DNA of 64,000 nt from Lycorma delicatula. Its lineage: Eukaryota > Arthropoda > Insecta > Hemiptera > Fulgoridae. How positions within the stretch are numbered: position 1 is the stretch's first letter; the number at the start of each line of letters is the position of its first letter. This document shows, one piece after another, positions 1-12,926 of this stretch. The notes under the pieces were generated by a model that worked only from the letters and a program-made list of their open reading frames with translations, ran no database searches and was not told the DNA's origin. The position numbers were made by a program, and so were the translations under genes. The stretch is from assembly GCF_047948215.1 (NCBI RefSeq), contig NC_134463.1:99104657-99168656 (forward strand), in the 5' to 3' direction.

Positions 1-840
1 TTGTTGTTTAAAGCATTTCCATATAAAAATTATTTACAACTTTAACCGTAATTATCATTAAAATTTTTATCCGTTAACAGACTTTTAAGAAAGTTCTTAA
101 CTGTTGTTTTAAATTTCGTTCTATCCTACTTTTATCCCCTAAACGGTAGAGCCCTAATTTAAATTTAAAAAATAATAAAAATTTAGAAAATTCTGTTAGA
201 AGTGCTATTCTGATTAATTTTGTATTTTAGTACTCTAGGTGTTTTGCTTTGTAGGCTGCATCATCTGTCAGTATATCACAATCTGAACGGAATTGCTGGA
301 ACGTGGTTTCACCTCCCGTTTAAAATTAATCGTATTAAGAAGACTGAACATTTATAGGCTTTAATCTTTGCGCGAATATTTTTTTTCTTAGTGAAAAGTA
401 AACTACTTTTCTTCAAAACAGAGGACAGCACCCGTTAATATTTATAAAGTTGTTATATCTACAATTTACATCTAGTTAAGATCGTACAGCAAGTTCTAGT
501 TAAATTGGTCTGACTTTTCAAGTCTGATCCCAATTAAATATACGTATACAAATGAGTATAATTTAATGATCTATTTTAATTCTAATTATTTACAAAAACC
601 GTGTCACTAACTTTGTGTGACATGGATATGCAGTTTATAAGCCGCGATGAGATTCGATTTTAAAAACCTTTTGCTGCTTTTACGGATTTACTAAAAAATC
701 TTTAACTTCTTTTTTTCTAAAACAGTACTGTCATCAGAGTTGAGAAAGTCTTTAATCAGTAGTCTACCAGAAATATTTTAAAGAGTGGCTTTTTTGTTTA
801 ATTAGCCAGAAATATTAATTTTTTATATTTAATAATTTAT
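1..840. other. Unassigned AT-rich sequence
   Basis: No open frame of useful length, no recognised repeat terminus and no RNA gene was seen. Confidence 0.4.
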
Positions 841-845
841 CTAAA

Positions 846-930
846 ATCTCTCTCTCTCTCTCGCTCTCTCTCTCTCTATCTGTGTGTGTGTATTCGTCTG
901 TCTGTTTTTTGTTATTTTGTGTGTTGTGTG
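846..930. repeat. (CT)n and (TG)n simple repeats
   Basis: A CT-rich run (about 847-881) is followed by TG-rich tracts with TCTG units to about 930. Confidence 0.85.
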
Positions 931-1075
931 TGATTGGTTGACCGCGTTTTGTTCTGGCATCACGCGAGAACCGACCGAGTGACCGATTGCTTTTAAATTT
1001 TCAGGATACAATCGTGTTTATACCAGAGAGGTTTAAAGCTATAAACTGAGGCTCTGCCCCTTGTGGGTGAAGTTG
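930..1075. repeat. GC-richer block, probable repeat fragment
   Basis: Much less AT-rich than its surroundings, with motifs such as CACGCGAGAACCGACCGAG and a CTCTGCCCCTTGTGGG segment. No coding potential is seen. The compositional contrast suggests a piece of an inserted element, family unknown. Confidence 0.3.
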
Positions 1076-1284
1076 TGAATTAAAGATATTCATTAAAGAA
1101 AAAAAAAATTGATTCTTTTACTTTTTTTTCTGTTCCCATGGCAAGAGAAACAAGTTAGTTATGACTTTTCCGTGTCAAAGGTGTGCTTATTTTAATTACC
1201 ATAGTTACTATTATTCTGTCTTTTGTAATTTAGTTTTTCAGGTTTATATAAAGACTGAATACTTAATTATTATTTATCAGTATT

Positions 1285-1492
1285 ATTTTCACGACCGTGA
1301 GGGTAACGAACTCAGCGGGGGACCAAAGTGTGTGATTGGTTAAACGGGATCAGCGAGCGAAGCAAGTTCTGCAAGCTTGAGTTATGTCCCGTGTCACCGG
1401 AGGTCCCTGAATTGGCTCCGGACAGCCTCTCTGGATCGTCTCCGTGGTTCGCCTGTGCCTCAAGGGGTTCAGGAGGCGGAGCCCCAAACCAG

Positions 1493-1530
<38 letters not shown>
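1285..1530 (+). mobile_element. GC-rich block ending in (TA)n, possible non-LTR 3' end
   Basis: About 210 bp of GC-rich sequence runs straight into a (TA)n tract (about 1496-1530). A GC-richer body with a simple-repeat tail at one end is common at 3' ends of insect non-LTR elements. The small open frames across it are products of composition and of the TA tract. A similarly organised block on the opposite strand lies at 43.62-43.9 kb, but the two are not obviously related in sequence. Confidence 0.35.
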
Positions 1531-1533
<3 letters not shown>

Positions 1534-3100
1534 ACTCTTTTAATTCATATTGTCTCACGGTTGATAATATATTTTCGTACTATCTTCACAACCTTGCATG
1601 TAATTAGTTAATTTTTTTTTTAAGTTTTAACATTTTTCGTTAACATGATTTCTCAAAAAGGTAAAAATTTTAAAACTTAGTTCAAATTTAATCTTATATT
1701 AAATTAATTATTTTAATTTATTACCAAAGATAGATAAAAATACCTGAAATGATAATATTTTACCAAATTTTAACAAAAAAAAGATAGTAAATATTTTAAC
1801 TGTACCTTTGCAATAAATATAGTAGTAATAGAATATAGCATCATATTTTGATCCTGATGTAATCTCATTTAGAATAAAATTTAAAGATTACTGAAACCTT
1901 TTAAAACCTACTGAACTCCTACTTCTAAGAAAGGTGATTTCACCTTAACCCTTAAGAAAAAAAAATAACTTTAACCCTTTTAAAGAAAAAATACTATAAA
2001 AAAAATAGGTCCGTATGATAAAACAACTAAAATGTTAGTATTTTTAAAGATAGTGGGATTTGCGGATTCCGTTTTCTGATAGCTGAGCGTTTAAAACTGT
2101 GTTCCCTTGGAGATAAAAGTTAAGACGTTTTAGAAAATCATTTTTTTTTAATTTTTTCTTTGTTTAGTGATTTACTTCTCAATTAAACGATTAATATTAA
2201 TGCCATTATCGGGTACTTTTTTCAAATTTGATGTTTTTTTGAAACCTTTCATAAATTTAACAACACTAAAATAGGACTAAAAGTTATTACATCAAGTTTT
2301 ATATGCGTTACAACGTTTTTGAGATACAAAGTCCTATGACAAATCCACACGCATTCATAGAACTTAAAATTGTTATAATCAAGGTTTTTATTACTTTTGG
2401 ATTCAGGTGACCTTCGAAGTACTATGAAACGAGGTGTTGCTAAAACTGCGGCGGATAATTTATTGACGACTGCAATCTTTCCCTTTTGTTTCACATTTGA
2501 TTTTACAAATTGAGAATTCAAAATATTTTTTTTTTATAAACTTACATCGCTGCGAAGAGCAAAGTACTGCAGCAAGGGCAGAAAATTAATTTTCTCCATA
2601 CGTAATGCTTATGTTTTTAATTAATCGACTTTAAATATATACTTCAAGAAAATATACACAGCAATTCATTATACTTTCTAAGGGTTGTAAATTTTTAATC
2701 TTACCGTTTAGACTCTATCGATTTGGAATTCGATAAGTTTTAATTATTTTTCTTCGTACTTATAAGTAAATTTCTAAGAAGATATATATTTTTTTTAAAT
2801 TCCTGGTTATGTAGAATTATATTCCTGAACTTCATTTATAATCACCATCCTCATTTGAGAACATTCATTATAAGATAATAAAACCCTTTATTTTTAAACA
2901 ACCTACTTGGAAAACTTTAAAATTTTGCGAAATATCATCACCCGTACTCATTAAATAACGCGTAAGAATGTAATATTTTAATCGCTAAAAGACAAAAGTT
3001 TAGTTTATATATTATTACTGTTTTTCCTCTTATTGAAAATCTGATCACGTTTCTAAAAAAAAATGTATGTATATGTATAATGTGCGTACAAGTTGAAGCA
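1531..3100. other. Unassigned AT-rich sequence
   Basis: Contains one 90-codon minus-strand open frame (2249-2521) without recognisable domain or splice context. I do not regard it as a gene. Confidence 0.4.
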
Positions 3101-3104
3101 ACAA

Positions 3105-3740
3105 ACAAACTACTGGAAGAGTTAGGTACGACTCTTCCACCTGTGTACGTACAGGGTTAAGCTGTGGTCGCACGGTACCGCATTACCATTTTTATATCAT
3201 TTCCCTTTCTAGAATTGCTAAAAAGAACCTACCCCCCTTTAAAAAAAAAACAAAGGGTTGAGAATATAAAAATAAAGCAACGGATGGTTTTGTCGAGAGA
3301 AAAAAGACGGGAGTAGCAAAGAAGGGAGAAAGAAGGATCAGGGGTTAAAAAATTAGTACCGCGTTTAAGGCGGTGTCGGTGGAGGTAGCACGGTAGTACT
3401 GCCAGAGGTAAGGGATGGATGGTATATATACGGATAGAAGAGGGTGAAAGCATGTTGCAGGTGGCGCCAAAGGGCAGAACTAAAGTATATGCACGTGACC
3501 GGGAAAAGTTGAGCTGCACAAGTTGGACCAGATGCTCGCTTACTTTCTACAAGAGCAGAATCTCTTGCGCGCATATGTTATACAAGACGTCGTCGCCTTC
3601 GCTTCTGCTTCTACAATATTTCCTCTTCTTCACTTATACAACTTACGACGAACTTACACAACTTTCAACGGACTTGCCACTCTCTTTACTCTGTCGCCTT
3701 TCTAAATCAACTTTACCCCCGTCTTCCTATTATAATAACT
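3105..3740. other. GC-richer island with hairpins, possible regulatory or exonic sequence
   Basis: Distinctly less AT-rich than the flanks. It starts with two small hairpins: GGAAGAGT pairing with ACTCTTCC (about 3115-3138), then CCTGTGTACGTACAGG. Several short overlapping open frames occur on both strands, but none shows a domain. It could be the promoter or 5' UTR of a gene lying beyond the low-coordinate end. A pb-like gene would be expected there from Hox cluster order, but this is inference only. Confidence 0.25.
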
Positions 3741-6180
3741 GACGTGAAGTAAACTGTCTGATTATAATACTGGTATAAACGAAATACTCCGAACTACAAT
3801 AGTTCCGTCGTATCTTTCCCTATTAGTTTTAAGCTCAGTAATTCGCTTCATATTAACGATAAATAAACCACGAATGGTCTTATGTTATTCCTCCGTTTTT
3901 TCTACCTATAAAATTTTAGTTAGTTGTTTTTCAAATCGGTCATCGAGAAAAGTATCCTTTTGGCTGTTTTTTAACTTCAGTATATACACTTGTGGAAAAA
4001 TATGAAAAAATTTGTGAGAATATAATCAATTAACTGTCTAAAAACCAATCTTTTCTCGATAATCTTACCGATTTTTGAGTTTTTGAATCATTGTTTTTTT
4101 CTAGTTATCGCTCATTTTAACAGTATTTTCAATAAGAATAGCTTATTTATTAGTTAAAAATAAATAAATATATATACGTACATGTGACGTTTTCTTATAT
4201 ATATATATATTTACATACGAGTATATATACGTATAATGTTCGATAAGTTGAAAAAGAAAATATGTGAAGTTATTAAAATTAATATAATAGGGACAAAGTA
4301 GTATTTGAAATAAAAAATTCTTTTGTTTTCTATTTTTATCGATTGTAAGAGAACTACGTAGCTGCTATTATGGAAAAAATAGTTACTTGGTAGTTGCTAT
4401 TTTTTGTGCGTTTCATATGAGCGTAAATTAAAAATAGGTTAAAACGTTTTCAAAATACACTACTTTTTATTAGTTTCTCCTCAGTTTTAAAACAAAAAGC
4501 TAAGTTATTTCACGGGAGCTAAAGTAAGGCCACCCTTTAGCGTAAAGTCACTATGAAGCGAATAATCAAATCTCAAGCTTATCTGAAAAATATAGTACAA
4601 GTCTAGACTTTTAGTTTAGTTTGTTCCCTTAAAAAGCTTATTGTTACAATAATTAAATTAAATGTGTGTTTAAAAATAACCGGTTGTATGATAATTTCGT
4701 GAACAATTCGCCTTATAAAAAAAAAAGTTTTATAAATTTTATATTTAAAAGCAAATAATGTATCAAATAAATACGAGTAATACTAAATAGATAATTCTAA
4801 TATATAAGAATTTCTTATGAAAATCAATTTCAAGTCGGTTTATAGTATCTGTTTTTAGTTTTAATCTTAGATTGTTAGATACGATTAAAAATAAATGATT
4901 ATTAAAAAATGAAACGTTTTAGAAATATTAAATTAAACAAAAAATAGTTTTGTAATCCGAAATCTGTTTGAGAATTATACGAAAATTCTCTAAATTTGTG
5001 TATATAAGAATGTTTTTTATCGTGTGTATATGTGTGAGGGCGATGTTATATAGATATATATTTATGTATCGATTGTGATAGTTTTTTATATTACAAAAGT
5101 TTTGTCGTAATTCAACTAAATTTCAATAATAGCATTTTAGTTTCATTGACTAAAATATCAAAGTAAGAATTAACCACAGATAAAATGTTTATAAATATGT
5201 AGTAGTTTACAAATTAGGCGTTTTAAGCAGTAAATTGATTGTTTCAATAATTTCGTACATTATTATACTTTTTATTTTTCATAATTACTTGCCGGTACCA
5301 AACATTTCATAAAAATTCAGCACTCAAAAGAGGTAGATCTATAAATATGTTACAAATTTAAATGTATTCAGGAGTTTATTAAAATATTCTTCTATTCAGT
5401 TTGAATTAATTTTTTTCTAAATTTAAATGATGGTTAAGAAATAAACAATAAATCTAAAAAATATAATTTTTTTTTACAAAATATTAAATTGATTTAAAAA
5501 AAAAACGAAGAAACCTTTAAATTCGACAATAAATTTCAACTTTTTTAAGTTGACGCCAAATTAATAATTGATAAATTTTTATTAAATGTTTTGGAAATGA
5601 GACGGGCTTATAAAAGTAGAAAACTTTTTAAATAATTCACAAATTTATGGTATTTGTTTTTTTTTAGTGTTTTATGTAATCATTTTTATCTTTTTTTTTT
5701 ATTTTAAATTTTGTTTTAATAATTTAATAGAAATTGGCTTCAGATGCTAAAATACAGAGTATTTTATTGTAAAAATAAACGTACTAAAATGTTATCAAAT
5801 TCTCCATATAATGTTTGGAGTTATTCAAATTGAATTATAAAAAAGAAAAATTTTACGTTTAAAAATTTTAGCTCTGTTATTCTTATATTCCTGAAATATT
5901 TTTTTATATTTGAATACGCAGTTTAAGTATATCTTTAAAAATTATGCGTATTATATATATCTCATTATTATATCGCTTAACCTCTTAAGATGTCTTTATC
6001 GTAATTGGCTACTTCCGGTTTAAATTAAAATTATACAAATATCTTACAAACAGTCTATTCAAATATAAGATACTTATAATAGCCATAAATTGTTTTAATA
6101 ATGCAGACTACTTCAGTTTTTTTCTAAGGACACATTTTATAACGTATTCTAATATCCTTTATCTATAACTCTGGACATTA
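3741..6180. other. Unassigned AT-rich sequence
   Basis: Very AT-rich, with short TA tracts near 4160-4210. No convincing coding sequence, RNA gene or repeat terminus was seen. Confidence 0.4.
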
Positions 6181-6181
6181 T

Positions 6182-6269
6182 AAATTATAAAAATTTGCGG
6201 AAATGATTATTTTAATAATCATTTCCGCAAATTATAAAAATTTGCGGAAATGATTATTTTAATAATCAT
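6182..6269. repeat. 47-bp tandem repeat built on a perfect palindrome
   Basis: A perfect inverted repeat has 20-bp arms (6192-6211 and 6214-6233) and a 2-base TT loop. Its first half is repeated again with a 47-bp period (about 6229-6269), so the arm motif TTTGCGGAAATGATTATT occurs twice in direct and once in complete inverted form. Confidence 0.9.
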
Positions 6270-6629
6270 GTTATCCCATACAGCATACGATTAAACAGAT
6301 TACATATTCAAAATTTCATTACCGGATGTTTAAAGTAGACAGCAGGCTATGAATCATGGTAGTTTTATTTATTTATTTTTTAAACACCTGTAAAATTAAC
6401 TTTAATTTCTTCCCATCATATTTTCACTAAATAAAGGATACACTTTAACTGGGACTTTTATGTCTTTCATGTATTGAACTAATTACCATTTTAGTACTAG
6501 CGTTTTAAAAACCATACAAAATTGTTAAGATTATCATAAAATTTAATGAAAATTGTAATCTTAATTAACATATTACCCAATGAAATATTTTCGTAAATTT
6601 ATTAATTAAAGAAATGCTTTATATATATA

Positions 6630-9600
6630 TATATATATTTGTTTTTTTCTTTTAATTATTAATATTATATTATTATTATTTCCATTCTCGGTCTAATACC
6701 CGAAAGGTATCTATCATGAAAGAACTACCCAAGCCTTGATTGGTTCACTGATTATTTAGAAATCGTCTGACTATTCTGCATGTTTTTAACACTCTGGCTT
6801 TGTGGATTGTAGTATTAGTGTTTTCTAGAATTTTCAATTTGTTTAGGTAGCCTTTAAAGTTTCTTGTAGTGATTCCTGTTGTGATAAGTATTGTTTTTGT
6901 TTCCAGATTTCCTTTATTTCTTCCTTTAAGTTTATACATTTTGATATTTTCTCGTCTTCCGTTTGCTGCAGATTGGAATCATTGGGTAGCAACATTCTAT
7001 GAAATAGGTGTTTTTATTCTTCTTTTCTATTAAATTAATGTCTGATCTATTGCCAGTAACAGTTTTATCGGTAAATAGTGTCCTGTTTCGTTCTCTAGTA
7101 TTGATTCTGTGGTATATTTTTAATGTGAAGTTTCTGTTGTAACTAAGTTGTTCTACTTTTTATATGGCTATGTGAAATTTCTTACAGTTGTCAGTCTGGA
7201 TTGTGAAATCCTTCTGGTAATTTCTTTTGGAGATGACTTGGTCCTGAATTGCTAGTAGAAATCCTTATATTTCAGGAAACAATTCTTCCCTTTGCAAACA
7301 TTTATAGGATAGTTCTGTATCTGTGTGGGGTTGTTGTAGTTTTTCTGCGTGGTTTTTTGGTCCAGTATTATCTCTAATTTCGTCGTATGGGTTGTCTGGT
7401 TTAAGTGGGGTGAGATCTTTATCGGCTTGGGCTATTGCTTGATAAAATATGTTAATTTTATTTAAAAGATATTTTCTAAGCCTATGCATTTGGTTGTTGT
7501 GTAGAGTATGAAGTCACTGTGCTCTCTTCCACCACCTTTCCTGTGTATTAATCTTTCTATGCAAGATTTTGGTTGGAGGAATCAGTGTATAGTCAACTCA
7601 GGCCGATTAAATATTTTGAGATCCTCATAATCTGTCGCACTTCAATAGATGATTACAAATGAAGTCACCATCAGCGGTATAGCGTAGTTGTTAATTGCCT
7701 TGAACATGTTTCTTGAGTACAGTTTTAATTTCAATACACTGAGAAAACGGCGTTTATATGTTTTTTTAGTTGATTTTTGATACGGCTGTGATCGATTTTT
7801 GCGTTTGGTGGATACCTAGGTATTTATGTCTCGTGTGTCTGTAGGTTCTCTGTGGGTTCATCATCAAGAGTCCCCCTGTTGGTTTCTTCTTTTCAACAGA
7901 CTCTCTCGACGTGCAGCATTTTACATTTACTAACGGGGAATTCTATCTCCATATTTTTCGTTAATTTTTCGGTTATGCGCAGAAGATTTCTAATTAATGT
8001 TGGTGTGGCTGCATACACTTTTATATCGTCCATGTATAGCAAGTGATTCATTTTGCCATCGTTACGCTCTCTACTCTTAAAAGCGTAGCCGTAATGGGTG
8101 TCATTTAGTACTGATGATAGCGGGTTGACACAGACATAACAAGAAAGCACTTAACGAATCACCCTGGAAAATCCCTCTTTGTAAATCAATTATCTTGTCC
8201 GCATGTCTATTATTGTAGTTGATAGGGAGATTGTGGTACGCCAGTTCTTCATGGCTACTGATGAAAAATGTTATAGGTATGGATGGATTTTATATATTTC
8301 CAGAAGCTTTTGATACCGGCTGTGAGGAACGGAATCGAACGCCTTCTTGTAGTCTACGTAGCACGCCTGTAAACGTTTCTGCTTCATTCTGACTTGTTTC
8401 ATGATTATTTTTCTGACACTTGTTGTTCGTTATATCCTTGGCTGTTCCTCTTGCATACTTTCCGCTGGTCTGTTAGGATCAGTTATGAGCTATCAGATGT
8501 TACTCTATTTTCTCAGTTATGGCGGAGGAAATTATTCTTTAGAATGTTGGTAGTCATGTTATTGGGCGACAATTAGATGGGTTCTGAGGGTTTTCGTTCT
8601 TTGGCTTTATATACGTTACACCTTCCGTAAGAAATGTCGGTAGAGCTTCTGGATTTCGTAGAATGCTGTTAATTTCGTTAAGTAAAAACTGATGTATTGA
8701 GGTGAATTTTTTTATCCAGAAGTTGTGTATCTTTTCCGGACCTGGTGCTTTCAAGTTGTGTGTTCTTCACATCACATCACTAAGTACTTCCAGGGATATT
8801 TTACATTATTCTTGATGTCATAGGTTTGACTGTTTTACTTCTTTTTTTACCCGTGAAGCATTACTGTTGTGTTGAAGTGGGTTTGACCATAAATTTCTCC
8901 AGTAATCGTCTATTGCTTGTTGGGTTGGAGGAACTGTGTTGATTTTTCCCGTTTTATTTAGGTTGTTATAAAACATTTTTTTATTTCTGTACAAGATTTT
9001 ATTTGGTGTTTTCCGATCATTAATCTCTTTAACTTTTTGAAGCCCTGCATCGCAGACAACAAGTTTTCTTTCAATGTTTCCAAAGCTTCTGCAGGCGTTT
9101 CTGCTTTGTTGCATATGAGGTTATTTAAAGTTTTGCATATCATTGCCGATCTATATATTGCGATAGTTTTCCAATGTCTCTTCGTAGTTTTATTTTTCAG
9201 TCTTATCTCCCATCTGGATTTATGCGCAGCTTCATCATTCCTTTTGCGGTTGAAGTTTGAAGGTTTTTCGTTATTTTCGATAACTGCTGAAGCGGCACAG
9301 TACATAAGAGTGTGGATTCATGTTATTGAACTTTTCGTCCATATATTTTAAGAGGATTTTATTCATTGTTTCGATTTGTATCTGAGTTAATCTATTGAAA
9401 ATTAATTTTTGTATTTTTCGTCTATTTAAAGGATTATTACCAGCCCGTTTGGCAATGGTTTCCACTAGATTGCTTGTTAGACGGTTTATTATGGAATTCT
9501 GTGTTTGATTTCCTATTGCGGCCGTTTGTATTTCTGCTGAAGGTGCGTTTTTTCAGTTTCTACTGATATTCCTGCATTGACTTCTTGATTTTCACCGTAA

Positions 9601-10400
9601 TTTTGGTTATTTCCTTCTGGTTTTTCTCTTTGTTGTGTGATTATTTTCTCCTTAAGTCTTTGGAGTTCATGATTTGTGTGCCTATTTTTCCTGACTAAGA
9701 TCCTTTCTGATCTATTAATCTTTGTTCTGTATCTATTTGTGTTAAATGCGGATATTTTTTTATGAAACGTTGACGTAGTTGGGCCCTGTAACCTGTGGAT
9801 ACTGTCTCTGTTTTATTGCTGTATAGTAACAACGTATGACATGGAGATTCATTTCATCTGTCCATTGCATACGCTTCTTGGTCATCATCTCTGGTTGCCG
9901 CGATTCCCGGCCAAACACCTGGAGTTGGGTCGTAGTCCCACGACTGACCGTCCTCATCGATCCGATTCCGACTAGCCTCCCTTGTGACGCGCATAGTGCC
10001 ACTCGCTCAACCTTCATCAACGGCAGCCAGTGAATGACGGCTCCGACAGAGACAGGCTGAGACCTCCTACCGTCTGGAATATTCATTTTAGTTCTCCTTG
10101 TCTTCATTGCATTATTAGAATGCAAGATAAGTTCCTCCGGAAATGTCCTGGACTACTGTTTTCACCCACCTAACATGGGGTGCAGACGCTGACCAAACCT
10201 CGCCTGAATCGGGAACAGTCATGTCTCGATTTCTGCTCTTCAGTCCTCTTTGTCATTTAGAAAGTCTTCCTCTTTCGTCACTGAAACCGTTGGCTAGTTT
10301 TCACTTGTTGATCCACGGGAGCTATTTGTGGATTGTATCTGTTGTGCGGCATTGTGTCGCAAGTTAACTTAGGGGCTTACATGTGAACTATTCTAGGGTA
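6630..10400 (-). mobile_element. Degenerate non-LTR retrotransposon, YMDD reverse transcriptase, REL-endonuclease type
   Basis: Reading from about 10.1 kb down to 6.75 kb, consecutive minus-strand fragments in shifting frames give one retrotransposon protein. The N-terminal piece (10125-9760) contains RMQWTDEMNLHVIRCYY. Fingers-type RT sequence follows at 8754-8554 (KAPGPEKIHNFWIKKF). The catalytic block HLLYMDDIKVYA lies in 8150-7893. After AIQDQVIS (about 7240) comes a C-terminal basic segment (6939-6745) ending RIVRRFLNN. The frame jumps several times, for instance near 9760, so the copy is dead. The layout and C-terminus look like R2/R4-type elements with a restriction-like endonuclease; this is from memory of the family. 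A short 3' UTR ends in ATT- and TA-rich repeats near 6620-6680. The GC-richer 10.13-10.38 kb stretch is probably its 5' UTR. Confidence 0.8.
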
Positions 10401-12690
10401 TAATGACAGATTGCTATCTTTTGTTTTACGGTTCCGTAGAGACGACCATTTATATTCAAGTATTTGAATTACTTACTGTAAAGCAGAGATAATTTTATTA
10501 TTAAAATTGAGATATATAATGTGACATATCTTTGTTTATTACAAAAAATAAATCGTATCCGGGCGATGTTAACGCGAAAGCATTTTTGCACAGAAAAGCC
10601 AAACAAACAAAAAAGTCAAAGGGAATTATTGGAATAACAGCAATTTTGTCAGTCAAAGCAAGACAAATCATGCATTTGAATTTTTATTAATATAATATAT
10701 TCAGTTCGACATCTATATAGAATATAAATACAAATATTCTTAATATTATTATGGTGATGGGGGAGTAATGTTCTACATCTTAGCTTCCAGGACTTCAAAG
10801 TAGGTGAAGTATATTTACTCCTGTCAGAAAATTTACCTAATCAGATTCAAAGTATTTGTTAAGTAAAGCGAGTCTCCTAGTTCTCATGTAACTTAATTTA
10901 ATCTACATTTTCGAACAGAGCTTCACACAAATATCCCCCAGATATTAAGGATACTATTACAAACCTAAAGAGTATGAGATTTATGTTAGGATAAACTTAT
11001 TAATGGTGCTTCCCCGCTCTTATTAATGACATTTCTCTTAAAATCGTTTGGTATACTTCTGATCTTTTAATTCTAATTATCTACTTTTATTCTTTTTACC
11101 TGGTACATCAAATCAGTACCTACATCTAAGAGAAAAGTTACTGCTGAAACTAGTGTGTTTGATTCTGTAGCATCTCAAACTTCAAGTGTGAATATCTTCC
11201 AGTCTTATAAGATCGTTGAAATAATGGATTGTGATTTCACAATAAAAAAAAAAAGATGTATAGTTTCTGAATGATTCAGTAACATATTATTTTATGTCCA
11301 GCGAGGAAACAGATCACTTTCCTAAAAGTTGTCTGTGAAGTCTAAGAAGCAATGTAGTGAAGTATTTACAACAATCTTCCCATAAAATAACTACTTTAGT
11401 TGAAGATTAGGTTTTTATCATTTACATACTTCCTCAAATTCATTTGATAGAGTTTTAGATTGTTTTGAGGCCAATAAATGAAGTTCTAGAATCCTTTTTG
11501 GCTAACTAAGACTGTTATAGGAAGATTGACAAAGTGCAATTTGTGGACCCTTGATCACAGGAGGAACCCCAAAGTGGGTATCAATTACCATATACTGTAA
11601 TACCTGGAGAACATTTAAATATTTAAGAACAGGTGTTTCCAAATTTAGAAGCGGTATGTGAAATGTAGATGAGACATGTGACAGGAGAAATCCAAACTTT
11701 TGACGATTTACTTCATTGTTCAAATGTGGAAGATAATTATGAACAGGAAACAACTTATAAGACAAACTGCTGAATTTTTTTAATAGGATTTTATGACATG
11801 TTTTTCAAACTCAAAAAGAAGATAAGTAATGAATGATATACCCTAGCCAAGTTTAAGTTACATTTAAAAGAATCATTCCTTAAGTAAAACACTTATGCAT
11901 TTTGTTTATGCTACAAAAAAAAAAATTATAGTTAAAAGATAAAATTTTCAAACAGTTGCTTGTAACTGTTCAACACATCTCAAACAGTAGGATTTGAAAA
12001 TGTGTAGATTAAGAGAAAAATACAACTAAATCAAAACTATATTTCATCTTTTGTCCAATATTAACACTGGATTAATGGTTACACCTCTAAAGAATTTTTG
12101 TTTTGCTATGAATCCAACTCTAGAATGAAAGATCACTTATTCTTTTGAAACTAGTTCCAAATCATAATGAGTAAGAAGGCAATTCTGCTATATTACATTC
12201 TACAACATTGCATTCTACTGCAATGAAAACTGATGAGAGAAGGCCATTAAAATAAAATTGCAGTGATATTTAGATCACTTATTTAAAATCATTAATATAC
12301 CAAATACAAAATATTAATCATGCTCCAATGTAAAAAACACAAAATTTTGTTATTTACATCATTTAATATTTTTTTCGAAAATTGTATAAACTTTTGAATT
12401 TTTATTTTAGAACTAGATTTACCATTGAAATTGTTGGATTGGTTTTTATCTATTAATGATATTCTTTAATTCATTAGTCTGAGCCTTTTCACATGTGTTC
12501 CTCTTGATAGTGCAAAAGATTAATTGGCAGTAGGTTACTAGACAAATAAAATATCAAGAGACAAACATAATAAATGTGAATAGAGAAATCTGATAAAGAA
12601 TATAAGTTTTTCTTTTAATGATAAAAAACAGTAGTCATATAATGGATAGAATTAGAAAATATTAATGATAATTTAGGATTGTCATTATCA
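10400..12690. other. Unassigned AT-rich sequence, possibly decayed repeats
   Basis: One 87-codon minus-strand open frame (11502-11765) has no family I recognise. The 10.55-11.9 kb stretch is slightly more GC-rich than the flanks and may hold an old transposon, but no motif supports this. Confidence 0.3.
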
Positions 12691-12696
12691 TTTTGT

Positions 12697-12926
12697 CAGG
12701 CTGATCTAGTGGTTAACTTGTCATCGCAGATCAGTTGTTTCACAGCTTATTTTCGAAGTTGAAGATTCTGAGGCTCAAATGTTAGTAAAAGTTGCTTGCT
12801 TTTGTATAGATTCGAGTATAAATATTGGATACTGATGTACTTTGGTGGTTGGGATTCAATTAACTTCATGTCTCAGTAATGTCGGCTTGAGTCTGTACAA
12901 TACAATACCTCACTTACATGTCATAC
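12697..12926 (+). mobile_element. tRNA-derived SINE, family 1, 5' part (split by mariner-like element)
   Basis: Begins with an A-box-like segment CTGATCTAGTGGTTAAC and continues through the family landmarks GGATACTGATGT, TTTGGTGGTTGGGATTC and GAGTCTGTACAA to TCATA. The expected remainder, starting TATCATC, is found 3.76 kb away at 16686-16745, so the SINE was split by a later insertion. Confidence 0.8.

Noticed and set aside
1328..1607. Open frames with IYIYIY runs near 1.3-1.6 kb, and a similar one at 43554-43880
   Set aside because: Created by translation of (TA)n tracts; no domain on either side beyond the transposase piece already annotated at 43.56 kb.
9836..10033. Plus-strand frame across 9.84-10.03 kb and neighbouring frame at 10143-10367
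   Set aside because: Opposite strand of the N-terminal and 5' UTR region of the non-LTR element; no independent support.
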